NCBI RefSeq assembly: GCF_001715195.1 | Contig: NZ_MDWE01000022.1 | Span: forward strand, 62,001 to 126,000 | DNA: 64,000 nt | Direction of reading: 5' to 3' | From: Rhodohalobacter halophilus | Lineage (GTDB): Bacteria > Bacteroidota > Rhodothermia > Balneolales > Balneolaceae | In this document: piece after piece, positions 18,782-28,653 of the stretch | Layout of the letters: every line of letters starts with the position of its first letter | How positions within the stretch are numbered: position 1 is the stretch's first letter | The notes under the pieces: generated by a model | Databases searched by the model: none | What the model was told of the DNA's origin: nothing | Seen by the model: the letters and a program-made list of their open reading frames with translations, nothing else | Translations under genes and position numbers: made by a program

Positions 18782-21223
18782 CTAATTACTCAATCGATCG
18801 ATCATCAGTGCAATCGTTGCGGCTGTAGATGCAAGCGTTGCCGTAATACTGATTCTTTCCTGAACCGTTAATTCACGTTTTTCAGGTTTCCGCGGAATAA
18901 TGATTGTAGCACCCGGTTCAACCGAGGGGTTATTTCTAAAAAAGAGAAACCGTTTGGTTCGGTCTACTTCTCCGTTTGCATATACAATATATGCTCGGCT
19001 TCCTTTAGCATTATCTGTAACACCACCGGCCGCATTTATATAAGATTTAAATGATCTACCGGAGTCGAAGCGTACACTGGTTGGATTGAGAACCTCCCCT
19101 TCAATTCTTACCGTCATCAACTCTTTAGGTACACTGACAACATCTCCTGCTTCTAAAATTAGATCCACAGCTGAATTCGGTCTCTGCAAAGCATCCTGCA
19201 AACGAATTCCAACAGATGTGGTATTTGCTGACCCTAAACTTTCTGATCTTTCATCTTCTGCTAAAAACTCCAGGTCTTCTTCCAGTTCGTCATTTAATCT
19301 TCTTTCAAGAGACGCACCTGTAGGATAGGCGAAATCTGACAGTCCGCCCGCCATCTCAATTAAATCAGACAATCTCATATTGCGACTGCTCAAAACATAT
19401 GTTCCTGGAAACTGGACTTCACCTTCAATTCGTACTGTCTGCTGGGTTTGATAGTTTGGCTTGGTTCGAACATAGACCTGATCAAATGGCTTGAGCTCAA
19501 AATCTTCATCCTGATCGTCAAATCCAAGGTTTTCGGCAACATCAAATCGAAATGTTTCTGCCGTTTGCATTTGACGGGTCTGGCCGCCATCCGTAACTCG
19601 TCTTGCAACATCAATTCTGTAAGCGGCGGCATTATCCCTGAAACCATCCGCTCTTAAGATGGCATCCTTCAGAGTAATTCCCTCCCTAAACTGGAAGGAA
19701 CCTGAGCTGTTTACCGCACCCCGAACTGCAATTGTGTACTCTTCCTGAAGGTCAAAAATACTAGAAACTCTAATAACGTCATCCGGCTGAAGCGGTATAT
19801 CATATGCAGCGGGATCGTTCATTACTCTCTCAACATTGAATGAAAGCGATATTGGCTCTCTTCTTTCATTAATTCTTTCAATAACTCCCCGCTCAAGAAA
19901 TGCATCCTCTTTCAGGCCATCTGCTTGCTCAATAATATCATAAAGGGTAAGACCATCTTCGTATTCGTAGGTGCCGGGTCTAAAGAAAGCACCTCTAACC
20001 GTAATGCGATTTTCGTACCTGTCTAAAATTTTACCAACGCGAAGTTTATCACCATTCTTAATTTCAACATCCTGTTCTTCAGGGTACATCAAAGATGTTA
20101 CTCTTCGCATTGTCGGCGTCATACCTTCGAGTGTGACTCTTCGGGTGTATGCCTCATCCGTAAAACCGGCGGCAAAATTCACGAGGTCTTCAAGTGTTTC
20201 ACCTTCCAGGGTTTCAAAAAAACCGTTTCGTTTGGTTTCTCCCCAAACATGGACTCTGTTTACATACGGATCCACCTTAATAACGTCCTGATCCCGAAGT
20301 CTGATATTACTTTCCTGGTTTCCATCAATCAAAAAATCATAGATATCGAGAACTGTGTGAACTTTCTTATCCCGAATAATCTGAATATTTCTAAAGGTTC
20401 CATTACGATTCGGTCCACCTGCTGCATATAGAGCATTAAATGCAGTTGCAAGTGAAGAAATGGAGTAAGTTCCGGGCTGACTTACCTCTCCCAAAACCGT
20501 TACTTTTATGCTTCTGACGTCACCCAATGTTACCTGGGCAAATGTATTGCCATCTTCCGGGTTGTTTGGACGTAATCCCGAATAGATGTCGGTTAACCTG
20601 TTAAGTATACGCGATTCCGCCTCCGCCATTTGAAGCCCATTAACGTGGATGGGTCCCAAATTTGGAATACGAATATTCCCCTCAGGAGAGACAGAGAGTC
20701 TATAAGTCTGTTCTGCTGCACCCCAAATATCGATAATAATCTCATCACCGGATCCAAGTGTGTAATCTATCGGAGTGGGAACATTAAATGAAGGCTCAAA
20801 ACTCAGTGATGTTCTCCTAAATAAATCTATACCGAAAACTTTCAGAGAATCGGAAATCTCCTCACGGCTTGAGGTTCGTTCCTGAACCTGTTGAAAGTTC
20901 AAGGTATCATCAGTTACGGCCGATCGTTCGGTATCTGAACTCACCCCTTCAGATTGTGGAGATTGATTTCGAATCTGCCGGATTCTTGAGATTAGCTGAC
21001 TTACCTGAGCCTGAGATGCCCCCTGTGCCACAGCCAGCTGTTGAAATTCGCTTAAACTTAAACCTCTGTCTCTAATCTCTCTGTCCGCCTGACGAATTTG
21101 CTCTTCACTGAGTTCATTAACATTTACTCCACTCAAGTTTGATGGGTTAAAACTCTGAGCATATAGGTTAGAAGCGGCTAAACTAATTAACAGGCTTGTC
21201 AATAATATGATGAAATATCTCAT
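18782..21223 (-). CDS. SLBB-domain polysaccharide export (Wza-like) outer-membrane protein
   Basis: An 813-residue exported protein with a signal peptide (MRYFIILLTSLLISLAASNLYAQ). A poly-export domain starts near residue 150 (PIDYTLGSGDEIIIDIWG, RIPNLGPIHVNGL). It is followed by a long series of SLBB beta-grasp repeats, each recognisable by a phrase like VRGAFFRPGTYEYEDGLTL, VRGAVNSSGSFQF or IEGEVQFPGTYVL, at least five in all. A C-terminal hydrophobic helix (ISITATLASTAATIALMID) may anchor it. Wza has two or three SLBB repeats and about 380 residues, so this is a long version, as is common in the FCB group. It likely forms the outer-membrane exit channel for an extracellular polysaccharide. 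No Wzc-like kinase gene is adjacent. Confidence 0.9.
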   Translation of the reverse strand: MRYFIILLTSLLISLAASNLYAQSFNPSNLSGVNVNELSEEQIRQADREIRDRGLSLSEFQQLAVAQGASQAQVSQLISRIRQIRNQSPQSEGVSSDTERSAVTDDTLNFQQVQERTSSREEISDSLKVFGIDLFRRTSLSFEPSFNVPTPIDYTLGSGDEIIIDIWGAAEQTYRLSVSPEGNIRIPNLGPIHVNGLQMAEAESRILNRLTDIYSGLRPNNPEDGNTFAQVTLGDVRSIKVTVLGEVSQPGTYSISSLATAFNALYAAGGPNRNGTFRNIQIIRDKKVHTVLDIYDFLIDGNQESNIRLRDQDVIKVDPYVNRVHVWGETKRNGFFETLEGETLEDLVNFAAGFTDEAYTRRVTLEGMTPTMRRVTSLMYPEEQDVEIKNGDKLRVGKILDRYENRITVRGAFFRPGTYEYEDGLTLYDIIEQADGLKEDAFLERGVIERINERREPISLSFNVERVMNDPAAYDIPLQPDDVIRVSSIFDLQEEYTIAVRGAVNSSGSFQFREGITLKDAILRADGFRDNAAAYRIDVARRVTDGGQTRQMQTAETFRFDVAENLGFDDQDEDFELKPFDQVYVRTKPNYQTQQTVRIEGEVQFPGTYVLSSRNMRLSDLIEMAGGLSDFAYPTGASLERRLNDELEEDLEFLAEDERSESLGSANTTSVGIRLQDALQRPNSAVDLILEAGDVVSVPKELMTVRIEGEVLNPTSVRFDSGRSFKSYINAAGGVTDNAKGSRAYIVYANGEVDRTKRFLFFRNNPSVEPGATIIIPRKPEKRELTVQERISITATLASTAATIALMIDRLSN

Positions 21224-21447
21224 ATCTGTAGGTATAATCTCCGGATATATTTACACAATTTTTTGAGGGATCGTATCCCGTATTTTTTGAAGCGGGAAAA
21301 ATACATAAAATTATGGTACTCTGACAGCCCAAATTCTGAACCTTGCGGCTACTGCGTCCGGAAATGAAGCCCGACTTATATGATTCCGCAACCGGGAAAT
21401 CAGATTAATTATTTCTGGATAATCTCTGCAGGCTGCAGGAATTCTTA

Positions 21448-24036
21448 TCACTTCACCAGCATCATCTTCTCAGTCACTTCTGTCCCATCACCGAACCGTA
21501 TCCGGTAGATGTAGACACCGCTCGAGAGACCCGCTGCAACAAAACTGATCTCGTGATCACCTTCCGCAAAAGTCTGCGCTCTTACCGGTGAGGCCACTTT
21601 TCTGCCTAAAATATCAAACACGTCCAAGCTAACTTCCGTTGACTCAGGCAGGGTAAATGGAATGATCGTTGATGGGTTGAACGGGTTTGGATAGTTCGGT
21701 TCTACTACAATTTCATTTGGAAGCTCCACGGCCTCGCCTGTAAACTGAAATCGTGTCCAAACGGGAGCATGATCAGATGTGGTATTGAAAAAGTCATCAA
21801 CATACGAAACTGATTCAACTCGCTGTGCCCCATCGATATGGTACTCTGCCATTAGCTCATTAATAGTTATATGATCCAAAAAACTCCGGTTTGAACTTCC
21901 AACATAACTAACAAACCCCTGCTCTTCCAGCTGCAGCGTTAACACTTTGTAGAATTCATCTTCAAGAAATACCCGATAGGGAGATGAATCTGCACCTTCG
22001 TAGGTTGATTTCGTGAGCTCGTCATTGTAGTCACCCAGAAATATGACACGATCATTCATTCGCTCATCATCAAGGTATGCCTTGAGTGAATTGGCTGCAC
22101 TTAAGCGCCTGTTGTAGGAAGGCTGATCTCCAAATGCTTTTGCATGAATATTATAAAGAAATATCTGCCTGGTTCTTCCATCCACAGTAACTTCTACTTC
22201 AAAATAGAGAGGCAAACGGCCTGCCCAATCGAAACTATCTTGCCCGTCGAAGAGCAATCCGGAGTCGAGAGAGTCAACCACAGTAGGTTTAAACAGATAA
22301 GCTGTTTGCTGCGTCTGTCCGTAAGTTGATGTAAAACCTCTGTACAATTCCAAACTGTCAACCAGAGAGTAGAATTCTGTTTGGCTCGCAATCTCCTGAA
22401 AAGCATAAACATCCGCATCAATTTCTTCAATTATCCGAATTACGTTGTTCATTTGAAGATCATTATTAGCGGGGCCGTTTCCGTCCGAGCCAAACCATTC
22501 AATATTCCACGTAACCACATCAAAAGTAAGATCTTTATCGATATCTTCACCTTCAGGGGTAAAGGATTCTGCCTTTAGGTCTTGGTTATCCCTCGGTTTA
22601 ATCTGATAAACTCCATTAAACCGATCCACAACCCCGGTTATATCAATGGGGTCACCGGGAATCAGAGCATCAATTAAAGATTCCACATTTCCGTCAATTC
22701 GGAGCTGAGCAGTACCGGTATCATCCTCAATTGTGTAGCTGGTATCTCCGGAAAAAAGACCTCGTTCTTCTATAGAAACCCCTTCCAGTCGAACGAGCTT
22801 ACTTTCGTACATTCCGGAATTCAAATCCGCTATGGATATATTTTCTGGATGAGGGTTAACACGATCGACATCGAAAATTTCGAAAAGAATCTTATTGTCG
22901 TCATCTGTAGGAGCAATTTGTCTCAGAAATGTGCCCGGAGTTCCATTAATGGGATTGAATTCCGTTACAGGACCCGAAACTCGAATCGAATCGCCTCGAA
23001 CAATCTGACTTGTCAATTCGGATTCAAATACAGCAAATCCCCCGGTTTGATCCTGAAAATGAGCAGGGCCGCCAAATTCATCCCCCGCGGAAACACGTCC
23101 GGCAATCGATACCCGGGTACCAAAACGAACGTCGTATGCTTTTTTAATGGGGATGATTGAATTTTCATCAATTGACTCAGCAGATAACATTAACCTGTAT
23201 TCAGGCTGATCAGGATCATTACTATTGAATGTAATTTCTGCAGAAAACTCCCCAGCCTCAGAAGGATGAAACTGTAAACTGCCCAACACGCTTTCACCTC
23301 CCTCAATTACCCCTTCTAATGATGAAGACAGAGTGAAAGCTGAATGATCTGAACCGCTAAGAATAATTTCAGATACATTCAGGTCAGGCTCCCCTCCATT
23401 TCTGATTCGTAAATCCAACTTAGAACTTTGATTCGGATTCACAATTGGTAAATCCAGGAGATCCCCAGGACTTAAACTCGAGCCTGAGACGGTAATTTCT
23501 AACAGTGGTTGATTTGCAAGCTCTTGGAACGGTGTGATAAAAAAGTCATCAATATTGATACGCCCACCTGCCTCCTTCGCAATACGAAACCGAACCGGCT
23601 GTGATATATTGACTGAAATGGAATACGGCTCAAGCTGATCGGTCATTTCGGTATTATTTCCTGCCTGCTGCCACGTATCTCCCTCATCTGTAGAGTAGTG
23701 AAGGCTTATGACTCCTCCGGTATCATTTGTAAATCCCGAATTTGATGCAACAAAACTCACCTCATCGGCTCCGTCATCAAAATCAAATAACATCTCCAGC
23801 TTGCCATCTCTCAACCTTACTGATTGTTCACCGTTTTTACGATCTCCATCCAGATTTCCGAGTAGAGCGTCATCCAGCATCCACTCACCGGTTTTAAGCT
23901 CTACCGTACCCGTTGCATAACCGGCTTTCGAACCCGACTCAAAATCTTCGGCCATTTGGGCAAACAGTGTTACTGAAGTGAATAATGTAAAAAAGATTGT
24001 GAGTAAGGATATTTTGAAACGGTTAGATGGCAACAT
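21448..24036 (-). CDS. Secreted endonuclease/exonuclease/phosphatase-family nuclease with C-terminal sorting domain
   Basis: An 862-residue multidomain secreted protein. After a signal peptide (residues 1-27) come a beta-sandwich anchor-type domain (to about 170), a Hydin/choice-of-anchor-like Ig domain (about 180-290), and two OB-fold stretches similar to those in secreted nucleases (about 300-490). The endonuclease/exonuclease/phosphatase domain follows (about 500-760) and shows TWNIEWFG, the metal Glu in AFQEIA, NIHAKAFG, GDYNDE, FLDH and SDHAPVW, so all catalytic motifs are present. The end is a Por-type sorting domain (NYPNPFNPST, LGRKVAS, GVYIYRIRF). It is probably released to the surface or medium by a type IX-like route and degrades nucleic acid. 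It is divergent from the thymidine kinase gene. Confidence 0.87.
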   Translation of the reverse strand: MLPSNRFKISLLTIFFTLFTSVTLFAQMAEDFESGSKAGYATGTVELKTGEWMLDDALLGNLDGDRKNGEQSVRLRDGKLEMLFDFDDGADEVSFVASNSGFTNDTGGVISLHYSTDEGDTWQQAGNNTEMTDQLEPYSISVNISQPVRFRIAKEAGGRINIDDFFITPFQELANQPLLEITVSGSSLSPGDLLDLPIVNPNQSSKLDLRIRNGGEPDLNVSEIILSGSDHSAFTLSSSLEGVIEGGESVLGSLQFHPSEAGEFSAEITFNSNDPDQPEYRLMLSAESIDENSIIPIKKAYDVRFGTRVSIAGRVSAGDEFGGPAHFQDQTGGFAVFESELTSQIVRGDSIRVSGPVTEFNPINGTPGTFLRQIAPTDDDNKILFEIFDVDRVNPHPENISIADLNSGMYESKLVRLEGVSIEERGLFSGDTSYTIEDDTGTAQLRIDGNVESLIDALIPGDPIDITGVVDRFNGVYQIKPRDNQDLKAESFTPEGEDIDKDLTFDVVTWNIEWFGSDGNGPANNDLQMNNVIRIIEEIDADVYAFQEIASQTEFYSLVDSLELYRGFTSTYGQTQQTAYLFKPTVVDSLDSGLLFDGQDSFDWAGRLPLYFEVEVTVDGRTRQIFLYNIHAKAFGDQPSYNRRLSAANSLKAYLDDERMNDRVIFLGDYNDELTKSTYEGADSSPYRVFLEDEFYKVLTLQLEEQGFVSYVGSSNRSFLDHITINELMAEYHIDGAQRVESVSYVDDFFNTTSDHAPVWTRFQFTGEAVELPNEIVVEPNYPNPFNPSTIIPFTLPESTEVSLDVFDILGRKVASPVRAQTFAEGDHEISFVAAGLSSGVYIYRIRFGDGTEVTEKMMLVK

Positions 24037-24229
24037 TTTGAATAGTCAGTCTGATGTATATGATTTTTATAATAAGTGAACTTCTTCCCGATAATGGATT
24101 AAAAGGTAGCAATTTATTCACAAAACGACTGAACGGATTGAAGGGTAAAACCCGATGAAAAGAAAACTTTTGTCTTTATCCCTACAAGGATATATTCCAC
24201 GCAGTAATTTGCACGACTAATCGAAAAAA

Positions 24230-24865
24230 ATGATAAACGAACCCGGTTTTGTCTCAGATCAGGTTGGATGGATAGAAGTGATCTGCGGCGGGATGTTTAG
24301 TGGAAAAACCGAAGAACTGATTCGAAGAGCCAAACGCGCTCATATAGCCGGTCAGCGTGTTGTGGTTGTAAAACCGGCCATTGACAACCGATATAGCGAC
24401 ACAGAAGTGGTTTCGCATAACGAAAATGCTCTCCCCGGAATCCAGGTTGATACGGCTGATCAAATTATCCTACTTACCTCTACGGCAAAAGTTGTTTGTA
24501 TAGACGAAGCTCAGTTTTTTGATGACCGGATCGTAGATGTGGCCAATACCCTGGCGAATGACGGTAAACGGGTCATAATTGCCGGTTTAGATATGGATTT
24601 TGAGGGAAAACCTTTTGAGCCGATGCCACAACTGCTGGCTGTTGCTGAATTCGTAACCAAGCTTCATGCTATCTGTTCGGAGAGTGGAATGATTGCCAAC
24701 TTTTCGCAACGAGTGGTGGAAAATCAGGATAAAGTTTTAGTTGGTGAAAAAGATGCCTACGAACCCCGTGCACGCCACTGCTTTCGTCCGCCGGTCGATC
24801 AAAAACGTGGGAAACCGATTCCCCGCATGAATCCAGTTGAATCAACAGAAGAACCTAACGAGTAA
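24230..24865 (+). CDS. tdk: Thymidine kinase (type II)
   Basis: A 211-residue cytosolic kinase that phosphorylates thymidine to dTMP for salvage. The P-loop GGMFSGKTEE is at residues 20-29, the Walker-B-like region is VVCIDEAQFFDD near 88-99, and the substrate lasso contains GLDMDFEGKPFEPMP. The zinc-binding ribbon is unusual: the first pair reads C149-S-E-S152 instead of CxxC, and the second reads A181-R-H-C184 instead of CxxC. Two of the four usual ligands are therefore missing. The nucleoside permease gene begins 5 bases downstream, so the two form a salvage operon. Confidence 0.92.
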   Translation: MINEPGFVSDQVGWIEVICGGMFSGKTEELIRRAKRAHIAGQRVVVVKPAIDNRYSDTEVVSHNENALPGIQVDTADQIILLTSTAKVVCIDEAQFFDDRIVDVANTLANDGKRVIIAGLDMDFEGKPFEPMPQLLAVAEFVTKLHAICSESGMIANFSQRVVENQDKVLVGEKDAYEPRARHCFRPPVDQKRGKPIPRMNPVESTEEPNE

Positions 24866-24870
24866 ATCGC

Positions 24871-26202
24871 ATGAACATACTTCGTGGAATTATTGGAATG
24901 GCTGTCATCATCGGAATCGCACTGATGCTGAGCAAAAACCGTAAGGCGATTAACTGGAAACTGGTTGCTACCGGACTGGCCATTCAGTTTGGTCTGGCGA
25001 TCTTCATCCTCAAAGGTTCGGACATGGCAGAAGTTTGGACACCACTCGGCTGGCCTAAAGACTTCTTCAGTTGGGTATCCAGCTTTTTCGTCGTTGTTCT
25101 GGATTTTACCACCGCCGGGGCTGAATTCATATTTGGAGACCTGGCTAAAAGTCCGGGAATGGAAGGTAGTTTGGGTAACTTTTTTGCCTTTCAGGTTTTG
25201 CCGACCATTGTCTTTTTCGCCTCTTTAACAGCGATACTATACCACTATGGCATCCTACAAAAAATTGTGAGTTTAATGTCGAAAGGGATGCAAAAATTAA
25301 TGGGTACATCCGGTGCGGAGTCCCTCTCTGTTGTTGCGAATATTTTTGTGGGTCAGACCGAGTCTCCCCTCGTTATTAAACCATACATTAGTAAAATGAC
25401 GCTGTCGGAGCTTCTGACAGTTATGACCGGCGGTATGGCTACAATTGCCGGCGGTGTGATGGCCGCCTATGTTCAAATGCTTGGCAATTCATACGCACTT
25501 GCCAACAATGTGCCTCTTGATGTGGGACGGCTGTTATTTGCTGAACAACTTTTAGGAGCCAGTTTGATGGCGGCTCCCGCAGCACTCGTTATTGCAAAAA
25601 TTCTCTATCCGGAAACATCTGAACCTGCCACCAAGGGGGATGTTAAAATGAGTGTGGAAAAAACTGATGCCAACGGTATTGATGCCGCCGCAACCGGAGC
25701 CGGTGTTGGGTTAAAGTTGGCCGCAAATGTGGGGGCTATGCTCTTGGCATTTATTGCACTGCTGGCCATGGCTAACTACTTTCTGTTTGAAATTGGAGAA
25801 CTCACCGGGTTCAACTCTCTTTTTCCGGAATTTGACCTGACTATTGAGACCCTGCTCGGCTGGTTACTTGCACCTATCGCTTTCTTAATGGGAGTACCCT
25901 GGGAGGATGCTGTAAACCTGGGCTCCCTACTGGGTACAAAAGTGGTGTTGAATGAGTTTGTTGCCTATCTGCAGATGGCCGATATGGTTTCTGAAGGTAT
26001 GCTTTCGCCTAAAACCATTACCATGGCTACATTTGCACTTTGTGGATTTGCCAATTTCTCATCTATTGCCATTCAAATAGGCGGAATTGGAGGATTAGCT
26101 CCCAATCGAAAATCAGATTTGGCCCGGTTTGGGCTGATGGCAGTTTTGGCAGGTACTATGGCCAATATGATGACTGCAACAATTGCAGGGATTCTTTTCT
26201 AA
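24871..26202 (+). CDS. Concentrative nucleoside transporter (NupC/CNT family)
   Basis: A 443-residue inner-membrane permease of the CNT family, which imports nucleosides by cation symport. It has about nine to ten hydrophobic segments. Family-diagnostic sequence includes NIFVGQTESPLVIKPYI, MTGGMATIAGGVMAAYV, GTKVVLNEFVAYL and the C-terminal CGFANFSSIAIQIGGIGGLAPNR. The length is somewhat above that of E. coli NupC (400) because of a cytoplasmic loop around residues 255-275 (KGDVKMSVEKTDANGID). Its tight coupling to tdk points to thymidine and other pyrimidine or mixed nucleosides as substrates. Confidence 0.93.
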   Translation: MNILRGIIGMAVIIGIALMLSKNRKAINWKLVATGLAIQFGLAIFILKGSDMAEVWTPLGWPKDFFSWVSSFFVVVLDFTTAGAEFIFGDLAKSPGMEGSLGNFFAFQVLPTIVFFASLTAILYHYGILQKIVSLMSKGMQKLMGTSGAESLSVVANIFVGQTESPLVIKPYISKMTLSELLTVMTGGMATIAGGVMAAYVQMLGNSYALANNVPLDVGRLLFAEQLLGASLMAAPAALVIAKILYPETSEPATKGDVKMSVEKTDANGIDAAATGAGVGLKLAANVGAMLLAFIALLAMANYFLFEIGELTGFNSLFPEFDLTIETLLGWLLAPIAFLMGVPWEDAVNLGSLLGTKVVLNEFVAYLQMADMVSEGMLSPKTITMATFALCGFANFSSIAIQIGGIGGLAPNRKSDLARFGLMAVLAGTMANMMTATIAGILF

Positions 26203-26308
26203 ACAGGCTGTTCATTTTATTGTTTTCTAATACCTCTATTAAATGGTATTTTGATGCTCATATCACAGTTTTCAGTATAAAAAAAGCTGAGTAACTGAAA
26301 TTGGTATT

Positions 26309-27202
26309 ATGCTCATGAATAAATTCTTACTTACAACTCTCGCCCTGTTGATGCTCCTCATATCAGCTTGCAGCATCGGGCAGGAAAGTGATGACACTCC
26401 GGTGCTGGCCAGAGCCGGTGGGCAGTCTCTCACTCTTCAAATGGCTCTGAATGAAATACCTCAATCTGTGTTGCAGCAAGACAGCATCGAAGCGATCTCA
26501 AACTATGTTGATCAGTGGATTAACCAAGCCGTAACGGTTCAGCATGCCGAGCATATCGGGCTGGACCGAACCGATGAGTTCAACAGGCGTTTGCAGCGGC
26601 AAAAAAACCAACTACTGGAACAGACTTTGAAAGATTATCTGATTGAACAAAATTTGAATCAGATAGAAGTCTCTACCGAAGAAGCGCAGACCTATTACCA
26701 GACTTACAAAGACCAGTTTACCCTGAATGAGAAGTTTGTAAGGTACCGCCATATCACTACAAATACACGAACAGATGCCGACAATGCAAACCGTGCGTTG
26801 ATGCGTGGTGAAGATTGGAGAGATATTGTAAATGAATACAGCATAAATCCGGATCTGCAATTTCGTCAGTCCCAGCAATTCTGGCCAATTTCACTTGCCG
26901 GTGGAGATATTCCCATCATCCGCCGATACCTGAACAGAATGGGGCTCTCGGAACGATCCCCAATCTTTATTCATGGCGGACAGTATCATTTAATACAGCT
27001 TATGGAAGAGAGACCTGCAGGCGACAATCCAAATCTCGATTGGCTAATCCCTCAAATAGAGCAGTGGCTTAAACTGGAGAAAGCCCGAAGAATCACCAAC
27101 AGTTACGTACGAAATCTGTATCTTGAGGCTTCCTCAAATAATGAAATAGAGCGTGCTAACGTTAGCGATATCGAAAACATACTATCCGGCAACCGAAATT
27201 GA
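26309..27202 (+). CDS. Periplasmic peptidyl-prolyl isomerase-like lipoprotein (SurA/PpiC type)
   Basis: A 297-residue lipoprotein. The signal sequence ends in a lipobox (LISACS) with the lipidated Cys near residue 21. A second in-frame ATG two codons in is equally possible as start. The rest is helical with a SurA N-terminal-like chaperone region (SNYVDQWINQAVTVQHAEHIGL) and a degenerate PpiC-like middle (KFVRYRHITTNTRTDADNANRALMRGEDW). A clear parvulin active-site core is not visible, so it may act as a chaperone only. It precedes the SurA homologue by about 30 bases, and the two very probably cooperate in outer-membrane protein biogenesis. Confidence 0.8.
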   Translation: MLMNKFLLTTLALLMLLISACSIGQESDDTPVLARAGGQSLTLQMALNEIPQSVLQQDSIEAISNYVDQWINQAVTVQHAEHIGLDRTDEFNRRLQRQKNQLLEQTLKDYLIEQNLNQIEVSTEEAQTYYQTYKDQFTLNEKFVRYRHITTNTRTDADNANRALMRGEDWRDIVNEYSINPDLQFRQSQQFWPISLAGGDIPIIRRYLNRMGLSERSPIFIHGGQYHLIQLMEERPAGDNPNLDWLIPQIEQWLKLEKARRITNSYVRNLYLEASSNNEIERANVSDIENILSGNRN

Positions 27203-27231
27203 ATTCAATAAGTTAATATTAAAAGGAAGTA

Positions 27232-28653
27232 ATGACACATTTTTTAAAATCACTCCTCTTTTTAACGGCTATCATCACAATTCTCGCCTCCTCTCTTTTC
27301 GCCAGACAGGGACAAGTTGCAGACCGGATTGTGGCTGTTGTAAACGACCGAATTATACTGAAATCCGATGTTGATGATGAAGTTCGAAACTATATGAATC
27401 AATCGCAGGCTCAGGGGCAAAACGTAGAGTTCTCTGAAGACCTTTGGTATAGTGCCCTTCAGAGCATGGTCGATAACTATGTAATGCTTGAGCAGGCCGA
27501 AGTTGACTCCATCACCGTTTCAGATGAGATGGTGAATCGACAGATGGACATTAGGATAAATGAACTTGTACGCCAGGCAGGTGGTGAACGAGCACTCGAA
27601 GAGGCTTTTGGAAAAAGTATTATTCAGCTAAGAGCAGATTTCCGTGACCAGTTTCGTGAACAGATGGTCGTTCAGCGCGTTCAGCAACAGAAAATGGGAG
27701 AAATCACCATTACCCGGCCTGAAGTAATTGAATTTTTCAACAGCATTCCCGACAACGAACTTCCCATGATCCCGGAACAGGTTGGTATTTCACAAATTGT
27801 GATCATCCCCCAACCCCTCGAGGATGCACAAAACCAGGCATTTCGAAAAGCTGAAGCGCTCCGGGATTCAATTCTGAACCATGGTGCAGAGTTTGAAGCT
27901 ATTGCCAGACGACATAGTGAAGACGTTTCCGCTCAGCGTGGCGGCTCTCTCCCACTCATGCCGATAAATGACCTGGTAGCAAACTACTCTGCAGCGGCAA
28001 CCGCACTCAATCCCGGTGAAGTTTCTGAAATTGTGCGAACAGAGTTTGGTTATCACATTATTCGGCTTGATGAACGAAGAGGGGATCAAATTGCAACAAG
28101 TCACGTTCTGATAAAAATTGACGATACTCAGGTTGACGAAGATTCGGCAATTGAGAAGCTGGAAGCTATCAGAGACAGCGTACTCAACCATGGAAAGACA
28201 TTCAGTGATATGGCACGAGCACATTCTGAAGATCCGCGTACTAAAGATTTGGGCGGAAGGATTTCTAATCCACAGACCGGTGAGCGCCTCATACCGATCA
28301 ACCAGCTGGAACCCTCACTCTACCGAATTGTGCTTTTACTTGAAGAAGAAGGGCAAATTTCTGAACCCCGCTCTTTCAATCCACCCCAGCAGAATGTAAA
28401 CCGGGCATTTAGAATTGTTCGGCTCGACCGGCATGTTCCCGAGCATAAAGCAAACCTGGAACAGGATTATGAAAGACTCAGAGCTATTGCTCTGCAACAG
28501 AAACAGATGCAGGAGTTTTCCACCTGGCTTGAAAATCTTCGGGATCAATTTTTCATCGAATTTAAAATCCCAATGCCGGATGTAGATGCACTCCAAGACC
28601 CGCTTATGGACACACCGGTAGAGACAGAAGCTGAGATGGAGATTCAGCAATGA
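27232..28653 (+). CDS. surA: SurA-like periplasmic peptidyl-prolyl cis-trans isomerase
   Basis: A 473-residue periplasmic chaperone with a signal peptide (FLKSLLFLTAIITILASSLFA). The SurA N-terminal domain starts with VADRIVAVVNDRIILKSDVDDE. Two PpiC (parvulin) domains follow at about 180-285 and 290-400. They are marked by EAIARRHSEDVSAQRGGSLP with EIVRTEFGYHIIRLDERRGD, and by SHVLIKIDD with DMARAHSEDPRTKDLGGRI. The length and order match E. coli SurA (428 residues). It helps fold and deliver outer-membrane beta-barrels. An AAGGAAG Shine-Dalgarno-like stretch precedes the start, and the stop overlaps the moxR start by 4 bases. Confidence 0.9.
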   Translation: MTHFLKSLLFLTAIITILASSLFARQGQVADRIVAVVNDRIILKSDVDDEVRNYMNQSQAQGQNVEFSEDLWYSALQSMVDNYVMLEQAEVDSITVSDEMVNRQMDIRINELVRQAGGERALEEAFGKSIIQLRADFRDQFREQMVVQRVQQQKMGEITITRPEVIEFFNSIPDNELPMIPEQVGISQIVIIPQPLEDAQNQAFRKAEALRDSILNHGAEFEAIARRHSEDVSAQRGGSLPLMPINDLVANYSAAATALNPGEVSEIVRTEFGYHIIRLDERRGDQIATSHVLIKIDDTQVDEDSAIEKLEAIRDSVLNHGKTFSDMARAHSEDPRTKDLGGRISNPQTGERLIPINQLEPSLYRIVLLLEEEGQISEPRSFNPPQQNVNRAFRIVRLDRHVPEHKANLEQDYERLRAIALQQKQMQEFSTWLENLRDQFFIEFKIPMPDVDALQDPLMDTPVETEAEMEIQQ

